Assembly: GCA_905235815.1 (NCBI GenBank)
Contig: CAJOMT010000060.1
Span: forward strand, 1-7,711
DNA length: 7,711 bases
Direction: 5' to 3'
DNA from: an uncultured Clostridia bacterium
GTDB lineage: Bacteria > Bacillota > Clostridia > Christensenellales > Borkfalkiaceae
Shown here: piece after piece, positions 1-5,453 of the stretch
Position numbering within the stretch: the stretch's first letter is position 1
How the letters are laid out: each line of letters begins with the position of its first letter
Made by a program: the position numbers and the translations under genes
The notes under the pieces: generated by a model
What the model was told of the DNA's origin: nothing
Databases searched by the model: none
Seen by the model: only the letters and a program-made list of their open reading frames with translations

Positions 1-504
1 TATCATAAAGTCTACCCAGTTTATATACGTATTCGACATATATAAATAGCCGCTTAAAGCATATAGAATTCCGAAAATCGAGTCTACGCATTTAGGAATA
101 TTCGGGAAGTGTTTTTTCAAAAACCAGATAGCGGAGCAAGCGACGCAAACGCTTTTGAGCGGTAAAACGAGGCTTACGAGGTATACGGTGTGCGTTTTCC
201 CTCCAAGCAAAAATAAGAACGTAAACGGGCTTATAGAGCAGTAGGCAAGTATACCGAAAGTATCCATACCGCCGCCGGCAAAGAAAGTATGAAACAGTCC
301 GCTCGTACCGTCGAGAACCGCAAAAAAGTGTTCGTAGAACGGCGCCTCTTGTGCGAGCATATCGTAACTTGCCATAATAGCGCTGCCGAACGGCCAGATA
401 TCGAAAACCGCCTGCGCTATCGCATATATAATTACGATTAAAACCGCCGGAATTGCGTACTCGAAATAAAATTTTAAAATTTTTTTAGTGTTTGCTTGTT
501 CCAT
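1..504 (-). CDS. YfhO-family multi-pass membrane protein, N-terminal part (runs off the window)
   Basis: The frame is open from ATG (complement of 502-504) to the window edge: 168 residues, C-terminus missing. A short basic start (KK at 7-8) is followed by a membrane segment at about 15-34. A soluble loop at about 45-82 has the pattern MASYDMLAQEAPFYEHFF, then a Gly-rich GGGMDTFG, and further hydrophobic segments at about 83-101, 106-129 and 142-158. The loop with Asp48 and a Gly-rich turn, followed by ISPFTFLFLL and later NWVDFM, is typical of YfhO proteins, which are usually about 800 residues or more. In Bacillus subtilis YfhO is a GT-C-like protein needed to glycosylate lipoteichoic acid; a cell-envelope glycosyl-transfer role here is inferred from family. 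No Shine-Dalgarno sequence precedes the ATG and no better downstream start is seen; the promoter position suggests a leaderless mRNA. Family call is fairly sure; substrate unknown. Confidence 0.8.
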   Translation of the reverse strand, partial: MEQANTKKILKFYFEYAIPAVLIVIIYAIAQAVFDIWPFGSAIMASYDMLAQEAPFYEHFFAVLDGTSGLFHTFFAGGGMDTFGILAYCSISPFTFLFLLGGKTHTVYLVSLVLPLKSVCVACSAIWFLKKHFPNIPKCVDSIFGILYALSGYLYMSNTYINWVDFMI

Positions 505-511
505 ATCGTTA

Positions 512-540
512 ATTATAGCACTAATTTATATATTTGTCAT
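512..540 (-). promoter_or_regulatory. Sigma-A promoter of the YfhO gene, predicting a leaderless mRNA
   Basis: On the minus strand there is ATGACA (535-540), a 17-nt spacer, and TATAAT (512-517) with an extended TGC just before the -10. The ATG begins only 7 nt after the -10, so the predicted start point (about 505-504) falls on or within a base or two of the start codon. The box match is seen directly; the leaderless reading is inference. Confidence 0.7.
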
Positions 541-617
541 CGATTTTATATAAACTCATAAAAAATGGAAAAGGAAGGTTGCCGTCTTTCGGCGGACAAT
601 CGAACGACGGGGCGTAA

Positions 618-682
618 CGTTTCCCGCTCCATAACAAAAGACGCACCATAAAGGTGCGTCTTTTGTTATGGAGCGGGAAACG
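618..682. repeat. Perfect 30-bp inverted repeat with 5-nt loop, one arm inside tRNA-Gly
   Basis: The left arm 618-647 is the exact reverse complement of the right arm 653-682, separated by ATAAA. The inner part is an ordinary terminator hairpin. The outer 14 bp of the right arm (669-682) are the last 14 nt of the tRNA-Gly gene including CCA, so the left arm carries an inverted copy of the tRNA 3' end at 618-631. The match stops abruptly outside 618/682. No tRNA body lies beside the left copy. The likely origin is fold-back copying (hairpin template switching); an assembly chimera or old integration scar cannot be excluded. Confidence 0.9.
631..668 (-). terminator. Bidirectional intrinsic terminator after the tRNA operon
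   Basis: The G+C-rich stem is 640-647 paired with 653-660 (GACGCACC/GGTGCGTC), with a 5-nt loop. It is flanked by AAAA at 636-639 and TTTT at 661-664, so RNA from either strand ends in a U tract. For the leftward tRNA transcript the tail is UUUUGUUAU. It separates the tRNA operon from the YfhO gene, which has its own promoter. Confidence 0.85.
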
Positions 683-743
683 AGATTCGAACTCGCGACG
701 TTTACCTTGGCAAGGTAACGCTCTACCACTGAGCCATTCCCGC
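669..743 (-). tRNA. tRNA-Gly (anticodon GCC)
   Basis: On the minus strand the sequence folds as a full cloverleaf: acceptor GCGGGAA/TTCCCGC, D stem GCTC/GAGC, anticodon stem TTACC/GGTAA with loop TTGCCAA (anticodon GCC), 5-nt variable loop, T stem GCGAG/CTCGT with loop TTCGAAT. The discriminator is T, as usual for bacterial tRNA-Gly. CCA is encoded (complement of 669-671). The body is 72 nt plus CCA. It is co-transcribed behind tRNA-Val across a 21-nt spacer. Its last 14 nt form part of the perfect inverted repeat with the terminator, so readthrough RNA could fold these bases away from the cloverleaf. Confidence 0.97.
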
Positions 744-764
744 AAACAGTCATAGTGGAATTGA

Positions 765-840
765 TGGTGGGAACAATAGGGCTCGAACCTATGACCCCCT
801 GCTTGTAAGGCAGATGCTCTCCCAACTGAGCTATGCTCCC
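765..840 (-). tRNA. tRNA-Val (anticodon TAC)
   Basis: On the minus strand the sequence folds as a full cloverleaf: acceptor GGGAGCA/TGTTCCC (one G-T pair), D stem GCTC/GAGC, anticodon stem TCTGC/GCAGG with loop CTTACAA (anticodon TAC, read as Val), 5-nt variable loop, T stem ATAGG/CCTAT with loop TTCGAGC. The discriminator is A and CCA is encoded (complement of 765-767). Total is 76 nt with CCA. It is the first gene of a two-tRNA operon; its 5' end lies about 10 nt from the predicted transcription start. Confidence 0.97.
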
Positions 841-856
841 ATCTGAATGCTTTTAT

Positions 857-885
857 AATATAACAGATTTCAAATTAAATTGCAA
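857..885 (-). promoter_or_regulatory. Sigma-A promoter of the tRNA-Val/tRNA-Gly operon
   Basis: On the minus strand there is TTGCAA (880-885), a 17-nt spacer, and TATATT (857-862) preceded by an extended TGT. The start is expected near 850, leaving a leader of about 10 nt before tRNA-Val. The -35 is preceded by AAAACGC, the same context as two other promoters in this window. Confidence 0.75.
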
Positions 886-942
886 GCGTTTTTTACCGTT
901 TATCGAAAAATTTTTTATTTTTTTTATTTTGATATCGTTCGA

Positions 943-970
943 TTGACAATTTATTATATTACAGTATAAT
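943..970 (+). promoter_or_regulatory. Distal candidate promoter for the ABC exporter operon
   Basis: Both boxes are perfect: TTGACA (943-948), a 16-nt spacer, TATAAT (965-970). The start would lie near 977, giving a leader of about 120 nt before the first ABC gene. An imperfect dyad, ATTATA (953-958) and TATAAT (965-970), overlaps the -10 and could be an operator, but it is so A+T rich that chance is possible. The rest of 886-1097 is A+T-rich sequence in which I see no gene. Confidence 0.6.
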
Positions 971-1045
971 TATTATATGTAGTTATAGAAAAATTTTATT
1001 TTATGGATTGTATTTTATTTCAATGTCGAAATAAGTGCAAAACGC

Positions 1046-1074
1046 TTGACAAATTTCCGGGGGTAAAATAAATT
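1046..1074 (+). promoter_or_regulatory. Proximal candidate promoter for the ABC exporter operon
   Basis: TTGACA (1046-1051) is followed after 17 nt by TAAATT (1069-1074), a -10 with four of six consensus bases. The -35 lies in AAAACGCTTGACA, which matches the context of the ArsR and tRNA promoters here. The predicted start near 1081 gives a leader of under 20 nt. The weak -10 may mean low basal activity or need for an activator (inference). Confidence 0.5.
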
Positions 1075-1087
1075 ACAATATATCATT

Positions 1088-1093
1088 GAGGTG
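1088..1093 (+). promoter_or_regulatory. Ribosome binding site that fixes the start of the first ABC gene
   Basis: GAGGTG lies 4 nt before ATG at 1098 (6 nt when only GAGG is counted). A TTG at 1086 would extend the frame by four residues but overlaps this site, so ATG 1098 is the better start. Confidence 0.8.
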
Positions 1094-1097
1094 TCGG

Positions 1098-2810
1098 ATG
1101 AAGTTGTTGATTAAAATTTTAAAACCTTTTAAATTACAATTATTTTTTTTGATGTTTTTGTTTGCGATTCAGACTCTTTGCGCACTCTTTATCCCCTACG
1201 TTATGAGTCTGATCGTTGAAAACGGCATCAGAGAGACAAATATGGAAGCTGTATATATTTACAGTATCATTATGGTAGCGCTGGCGGTAGTAGCGCTCGG
1301 CTGTGCGTTGGCGGTGAATTATCTTTCTCCCGAACTCTCGTCAAAGGCGGCGGTATATTTAAGAAGAATGGTTTTCGAAAAAGTAAATACTCTTTCGTCG
1401 AAGCAGTTTTCTGATATCGGCACCGGCAGTCTGATAACCAGAACTACCGACGATATAAGCTGGATGGAAGACGTGATAAGCAATCTTCCGTACGTTATTG
1501 TCGCCGTTCCTATAATGTTTATCGGCGGAGTGGCGCTTTCAGCGCTCGGCGACTGGTTTTTAGCCGCTATCCTTTTGGCGGCGTCGATAATAGTATTACT
1601 CATCGCAATTTTCATAACTTCCAAACTCGAAAAGTACTGGCTTAAAGGCGACGAGTATAACGATATGCAAAACAGAATTATTCGGGAACGACTTAAAGGT
1701 ATAAGGGTAATAAGGGCTTTCGATAAAGAAGAATTTGAACACGAAAGGGCTGCCGCTGTTACAACCGAAATGTGCAAAGCATACGTTCGTTCAAATACTG
1801 TCAGCAATTTAGTCAGCCCGATAATCTCCTTGTTTTTAAATCTCGCTACCGTTGCCGTAATCTACGTAGGAGCGGTAAGGATAGGTAAAGTCGAGTCATT
1901 AAAGGCCGGCGACGTCATCGCTACCATTCAGTATATTGCTTTGATTATCAACGCAATACTGATAATGGCGTGGGCGTTTGCGTTTATTCCGCACCTTAAG
2001 GTGAGTATGGGGCGTATAACGGAAGTTCTCGATATGGAGTCAAATTACGTGCCGTCCACGGGCGAAAAATTAAAAGGCGACATCAAATTCGAGCACGTCG
2101 ATTTTTCGTACTCGCAAGATGAAAAAAAGGCGTTAATCGACTTATCGCTCGACATTCCTGAGGGCGAAATAGTCGGTATCATAGGCGGCACCGGCAGTGG
2201 AAAAAGTACGCTTATTAAACTTATAATGGATTTGTACGGTGCGAGCGGAAAGAGAAGTTTCGGCGGAAAAGATTACGACGAATTGAATTCGGCAACCGTT
2301 CGTGATAACGTTTCTATTGCTCTTCAAAAGAGTATGATTTTCGAGGGTACGGTAGAAGAAAATGTCAAGATTGGTTGTCCCGAGGCAAGCGAACAAGACG
2401 TATTGAACGTTTTGGAGATAGCCCAGCTCTCGACGTTTTTGGAAAGACACGAGGGCGGCATAAAATACGAATTAAAACAAGCCGGCAACAATATTTCGGG
2501 CGGACAAAAACAGAGGATAAATATAGCGAGAACTATTTTAAAACCTGCGTCGGTATATATTTTCGACGACAGTTTCTCCGCTCTCGATTATCTTACCGAG
2601 AGCAATTTAAGAAAGGCGTTGAATAAATATCTCGAAGGGAAAACGCAGATAGTTGTTACACAAAGAGTGGCTACGGCAATGCGTTGCAATAAAGTTTACG
2701 TAATGGATAAGGGCAGAATAGTGGGCGTGGGTACGAACGAAGAATTGCTGAAAAGTTGTCCTATATATAAAGAAATATACGATTCGCAGTTGGGAGGGGA
2801 AAATGAGTAA
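1098..2810 (+). CDS. ABC exporter half-transporter, subunit with the degenerate ATP site (TM287/BmrC-like)
   Basis: A 570-residue type IV exporter half: six-helix membrane domain at about 1-310 and ATPase domain at about 328-570. Visible motifs are Walker A GGTGSGKST (363-371), Q-loop Gln410 (IALQK), signature ISGGQ (466-470), Walker B VYIFDD (486-491) and D-loop SALD (494-497). The usual catalytic Glu after Walker B is Asp491, and the switch His is Gln522 (VTQR). These are the marks of the subunit that contributes the non-hydrolysing site in heterodimeric exporters such as TM287/288, BmrCD and LmrCD. The segment after Walker A (about 380-405) looks slightly shortened. Its stop overlaps the next gene by 8 nt (ATGAGTAA), implying translational coupling and balanced subunits. 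It acts in the plasma membrane; substrate (drug, lipid or peptide) cannot be told. No regulator gene adjoins it. Confidence 0.93.
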   Translation: MKLLIKILKPFKLQLFFLMFLFAIQTLCALFIPYVMSLIVENGIRETNMEAVYIYSIIMVALAVVALGCALAVNYLSPELSSKAAVYLRRMVFEKVNTLSSKQFSDIGTGSLITRTTDDISWMEDVISNLPYVIVAVPIMFIGGVALSALGDWFLAAILLAASIIVLLIAIFITSKLEKYWLKGDEYNDMQNRIIRERLKGIRVIRAFDKEEFEHERAAAVTTEMCKAYVRSNTVSNLVSPIISLFLNLATVAVIYVGAVRIGKVESLKAGDVIATIQYIALIINAILIMAWAFAFIPHLKVSMGRITEVLDMESNYVPSTGEKLKGDIKFEHVDFSYSQDEKKALIDLSLDIPEGEIVGIIGGTGSGKSTLIKLIMDLYGASGKRSFGGKDYDELNSATVRDNVSIALQKSMIFEGTVEENVKIGCPEASEQDVLNVLEIAQLSTFLERHEGGIKYELKQAGNNISGGQKQRINIARTILKPASVYIFDDSFSALDYLTESNLRKALNKYLEGKTQIVVTQRVATAMRCNKVYVMDKGRIVGVGTNEELLKSCPIYKEIYDSQLGGENE

Positions 2811-4590
2811 GAAGAAAAAAGAAAAAGAATTTTCCACTGCCCAAACCATAAAGCGAATCGTCATAGATTTAAAGCCTATTGCTTTGAGATTGATAATTAC
2901 CGGTATTGTTTGTATGGCAACTGTGGCGCTATCTGTCTGGTGTCCTATGATACTCGGCGATTTAACGGATATGATATACGAACTCGGCGGCGGAGTCGCC
3001 CTCGATATAGCGCTTTTTGCAAGGCTTTGTTTGACGCTCGCAATCGCATACGTTGCGTCCGGCGCTCTTTCGTCTTTAACGGTAGTTTTAATGACTACTA
3101 CCACTACGAGATATTATACGAGAGGCCTCAGAGTAAGACTAAGCGATAAATTAAAAAGACTTCCCGTATCTTTTTTCGATAATACGTCTGACGGCGAATT
3201 TCTGTCAAGAATAAACGGCGACGTCTCGAATATGTCCACCACTATTTACGTCATAATAGAAAGTTTTATAAACGGACTACTCAAAATTGTTGCGATACTT
3301 ATATTGCTGTTTACGATAAACGTTTATACGGCGATAGCGATAATGATATTCGTTCCGCTTTCGATAATATTGTCGGCGCTTATTGCCGCAAAAAGCGAGG
3401 AGGCTTGGAAAGATTACCGAAAAGCAAACGGTAAACTTTACGGTTTTGTGGAAGAAGATTATTCCGGCTTTGAAACGGTAAAGGCATTCAACCTTGAAGA
3501 AAGGCAAAAGAAATTAGATTTCGAGATATCTGAAACTTACAGAAAAAAGTTGCGCAAGGCGAAGTATCTTTCGGGACTTGTACAGCCGATAATTGCATTT
3601 ACCGATAACCTTGCATATATCGTTATCTGTCTTATAGGTGGATATTTTGCGGTTTCGGGGACAGACGGCGGACTGACGGTCGGGCAAATTGTCGAAACGA
3701 TACTGCTTGCTAAACTTATAGCCGGTCCGCTCGAAAGCATTGCATACGGAATGGGGTCTTTGCAACATACGTTCGTCTGTGCGTCGAGGGTATATAAAAT
3801 ACTCGATATGGAAGAAGATAAGCCTGCCGATGAGCCGAACCTTATACCGAGCGGCAGCGGCGAAGTCGAATTCTCGCACGTTTACTTTTCTTACTCTCAG
3901 AAAAAGCCTTTAATTCAAGACTTTAACTTTAAAGTCTGTTCGGGACAAAAGGTAGCGCTCGTAGGTCCTACGGGCGGCGGCAAGACGACGATAGTTAATT
4001 TGCTTATGCGTTTTTACGATATCGACTCGGGGAAGATTACGATTGACGGCGTTGACACGTCTAAAATGGATAAATCCGTATTGAGAAATGAATTCGGTAT
4101 GGTATTGCAAGATACGTGGCTGTTTAGCGGAACAATTTACGATAATATAGCTTACGGAAAAAGCGGCGCCACGCGCGAGGAAGTTATGGCGGCGGCGAAA
4201 CAAGCGAGAATAGATGAGTTTATCGAAAATCTTCCGGACGGCTATGAGACGGTCATTAACGAGGAGTCTACCAACGTTTCGAGCGGACAGAAACAACTGA
4301 TTACGATTGCGAGGAGTTATCTCGCAAATAAAAAGATGCTGATATTGGACGAGGCAACGAGCAACGTAGATACTCGAACCGAACTTATCATTCAAAAGAC
4401 TATGGATGAACTCTTGATCGGTCGCACGAGTTTTGTTATCGCTCATAGGTTATCCACGATAGTAAACGCCGATATAATATTGGTTATAGATAACGGCGAG
4501 ATCGTCGAGCAGGGAACACACGCCGAACTTCTCAAAAAGAACGGTTTTTACACTAAAATTTACAATTCACAGTACGAGGCGCTATCTTAG
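2803..4590 (+). CDS. ABC exporter half-transporter, catalytic subunit (TM288/BmrD-like)
   Basis: A 595-residue partner of the preceding gene. A Lys-rich N-terminus precedes a six-helix membrane domain (about 25-325), with the coupling-region pattern FFDNTSDGEFLSRINGD (124-140) typical of these exporters. The ATPase domain is at about 354-595: Walker A GPTGGGKTT (388-396), Q-loop Gln436, Walker B MLILDE (512-517) with catalytic Glu517, D-loop SNVD (520-523), and switch His548 (IAHR). The signature is VSSGQ (492-496), where the second position of the normal SGGQ is Ser. So this subunit supplies the intact Walker B and H-loop but a degenerate signature, exactly complementary to its partner. GGGAGGGG just before the ATG, inside the upstream gene, is its ribosome site. 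The two proteins should form one exporter coupling ATP hydrolysis to efflux; substrate unknown. Confidence 0.94.
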   Translation: MSKKKKEKEFSTAQTIKRIVIDLKPIALRLIITGIVCMATVALSVWCPMILGDLTDMIYELGGGVALDIALFARLCLTLAIAYVASGALSSLTVVLMTTTTTRYYTRGLRVRLSDKLKRLPVSFFDNTSDGEFLSRINGDVSNMSTTIYVIIESFINGLLKIVAILILLFTINVYTAIAIMIFVPLSIILSALIAAKSEEAWKDYRKANGKLYGFVEEDYSGFETVKAFNLEERQKKLDFEISETYRKKLRKAKYLSGLVQPIIAFTDNLAYIVICLIGGYFAVSGTDGGLTVGQIVETILLAKLIAGPLESIAYGMGSLQHTFVCASRVYKILDMEEDKPADEPNLIPSGSGEVEFSHVYFSYSQKKPLIQDFNFKVCSGQKVALVGPTGGGKTTIVNLLMRFYDIDSGKITIDGVDTSKMDKSVLRNEFGMVLQDTWLFSGTIYDNIAYGKSGATREEVMAAAKQARIDEFIENLPDGYETVINEESTNVSSGQKQLITIARSYLANKKMLILDEATSNVDTRTELIIQKTMDELLIGRTSFVIAHRLSTIVNADIILVIDNGEIVEQGTHAELLKKNGFYTKIYNSQYEALS

Positions 4591-4664
4591 TTAGCCGAAT
4601 GAAAATAAAGTTGAACACGCCTTAAGCGGTTCTTTTGCGCCCTTTTCGGCTAACGCCTTTTTTT
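4590..4664 (+). terminator. Long-loop, branched intrinsic terminator of the ABC operon
   Basis: A perfect 10-bp stem pairs 4590-4599 with 4645-4654 (GTTAGCCGAA/TTCGGCTAAC), followed by CGCC and seven T at 4658-4664. The left arm starts on the last base of the TAG stop codon. The 45-nt intervening segment contains a second hairpin: GAAC (4613-4616) with GTTC (4629-4632) and CGC with GCG around CTTAA. The loop is longer than in most intrinsic terminators. Confidence 0.7.
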
Positions 4665-4693
4665 ACAAAAATTAAAATTCAAGTAAAAAACGC

Positions 4694-4722
4694 TTGACGA
4701 AGAACATAGAATGTATTATACT
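4694..4722 (+). promoter_or_regulatory. Sigma-A promoter of the metal-efflux operon
   Basis: TTGACG (4694-4699), a 17-nt spacer, and TATACT (4717-4722). The start is expected near 4729, immediately before the ArsR-type operator. The -35 sits in AAAAACGCTTGAC, as in the ABC promoter. Confidence 0.8.
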
Positions 4723-4730
4723 AATAATAG

Positions 4731-4754
4731 TTGAACAATTATTCAATCGTTCAA
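4731..4754 (+). promoter_or_regulatory. ArsR/SmtB-family operator
   Basis: TGAACAATTATTCA at 4732-4745 fits the core dyad of SmtB/CzrA-type operators (TGAACA-N2-TATTCA). It lies within a wider dyad, TTGAAC at 4731-4736 and GTTCAA at 4749-4754, about nine of twelve positions matching. It lies between the predicted start point and the ribosome site GGGAG (4761-4765), so bound repressor would block early transcription. Autoregulation by the next gene is inferred. Confidence 0.8.
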
Positions 4755-4771
4755 TAAAAAGGGAGTAAAAA

Positions 4772-5116
4772 ATGGACGTTTGCGAAGTGGTAGGTACTCA
4801 CGACGAAGTGGTCGAGAGGGCGAAACAAAATATGCCGGATCAAGATACGCTGACGGATCTGTCGGAACTGTTCAAAGTTTTCGGGGATAGTACGAGGCTG
4901 AATATATTGACCGCCTTATTTGAGAGCGAGATGTGCGTTTGCGATATATCTGCGACGCTTGAAATGTCTATATCCGCAATATCTCATCAGTTACGGATAT
5001 TGAGGCATAACAAACTCGTCAAGAACAGAAAAGAGGGGAAAGAAGTGTTTTATTCCCTTGCGGACGAGCATGTAGTAAAGATAATAGAAATGGCGTTAGA
5101 GCATATAAACGAATAA
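4772..5116 (+). CDS. ArsR/SmtB-family metal-sensing repressor (CadC-like)
   Basis: A 114-residue winged-helix repressor of the usual family length. The recognition helix region is MSISAISHQLRILRHNKLV (65-83), followed by the wing (RKEGKEVFYSLAD). Two metal sites can be read. The alpha-3 pair is Cys55 and Cys57 in MCVCD, equivalent to Cys58/Cys60 of CadC. The alpha-5 set Asp98, His100, His111, Glu114 keeps the spacing of CadC Asp101/His103/His114/Glu117. In the N-terminal arm only Cys4 matches CadC (Cys7); the place of CadC Cys11 is Gly8, with His10 close by. Metal-free dimer should bind the operator at 4731-4754 and leave on Zn(II), Cd(II) or Pb(II). It opens the operon, 21 nt before the HMA gene. 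Start is supported by GGGAG upstream. Exact metal preference is not decided by sequence. Confidence 0.92.
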   Translation: MDVCEVVGTHDEVVERAKQNMPDQDTLTDLSELFKVFGDSTRLNILTALFESEMCVCDISATLEMSISAISHQLRILRHNKLVKNRKEGKEVFYSLADEHVVKIIEMALEHINE

Positions 5117-5137
5117 TAAAAACCGGAGGAAATCAAA

Positions 5138-5356
5138 ATGAAAAAAGTTTATAAATTGGAAGATCTGGACTGCGCTAATTGTGCGGCGAAAATGGAAGAC
5201 GCTATATCCAAAATCGACGGAGTTAAAGCGGTGAGCGTAAGTTATATAATGCAAAAACTGATTATAGAAGCAGATGAAGACAAAATAGACGGCATAATGG
5301 ATAAAGCCGTTTCGATATGCAAAAAAATAGAACCCGATTGTAAAATAATAAGATAA
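5138..5356 (+). CDS. Stand-alone HMA (heavy-metal-associated) domain protein
   Basis: A 72-residue protein that is essentially one HMA fold (beta-alpha-beta-beta-alpha-beta). The metal-binding CxxC is Cys12-Ala-Asn-Cys15 in LDCANCAAKME, with a further Cys61 and Cys68. The core DGVKAVSVSYIMQKLII is typical of the second and third strands. It is preceded by a strong GGAGG ribosome site and lies between the repressor and the ATPase, so it most likely replaces the N-terminal HMA domain that most Zn/Cd ATPases carry, acting in trans as metal carrier or regulatory domain (inference). It is CopZ-sized, but the LDCANC motif and the operon point to Zn/Cd rather than copper. Its frame stays open beyond the TAA stop for another 37 codons through a tandem repeat, ending inside the ATPase gene. 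Confidence 0.88.
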   Translation: MKKVYKLEDLDCANCAAKMEDAISKIDGVKAVSVSYIMQKLIIEADEDKIDGIMDKAVSICKKIEPDCKIIR

Positions 5357-5359
5357 AAG

Positions 5360-5431
5360 CGCAGTCGAAAAATATCGAATTACGGTAGTCGAAAAACGGC
5401 GAAAAAAGGTAGTCGAAAAATATCGAAAAAT
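5360..5431 (+). repeat. Three degenerate 24-bp tandem repeats between HMA and ATPase genes
   Basis: Units at 5360-5383, 5384-5407 and 5408-5431 share AGTCGAAAAA at the same phase, and units 1 and 3 share AGTCGAAAAATATCGAA. The period is a multiple of three. Read in the HMA frame past its stop, each unit gives a basic octapeptide beginning G/R-Ser-Arg-Lys (SRKISNYG, SRKTAKKG, SRKISKNC in shifted register). It may be the relic of a linker between a fused HMA domain and the ATPase, or a repeat in untranslated RNA. The whole gap 5357-5453 holds no other feature besides the ATPase ribosome site (GGGA, 5446-5449). Confidence 0.8.
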
Positions 5432-5453
5432 TGCTGCAAAAAAAAGGGAAATT

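Noticed and set aside
579..595. Small GCCG/CGGC hairpin between the tRNA terminator and the YfhO promoter, considered as a second terminator or regulatory RNA.
   Set aside because: The stem is only 4 bp plus wobble pairs and the T run on the minus strand is more than 10 nt away.
565..651. A 28-codon open frame on the plus strand starting at ATG 565.
   Set aside because: It has no ribosome site and no promoter, and it runs into the tRNA terminator hairpin.
1003..1071. A 22-codon open frame with three Cys codons before the ABC operon, resembling a leader peptide.
   Set aside because: It has no ribosome site and overlaps the proximal promoter; a short frame of this size is expected by chance.
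1086..1097. TTG at 1086 as the start of the first ABC gene.
   Set aside because: It overlaps the GAGGTG ribosome site that is well spaced for ATG 1098.
1319..1807. Long open frame on the minus strand inside the first ABC gene, and similar antisense frames in the other large genes.
   Set aside because: They lie wholly within well-supported coding regions, have no recognisable domains or ribosome sites, and are shadows of the real reading frames.
5360..5431. The 24-bp repeats as a CRISPR array or integration site.
   Set aside because: Units are directly adjacent with no unique spacers, only three copies, and no cas or integrase genes are present.
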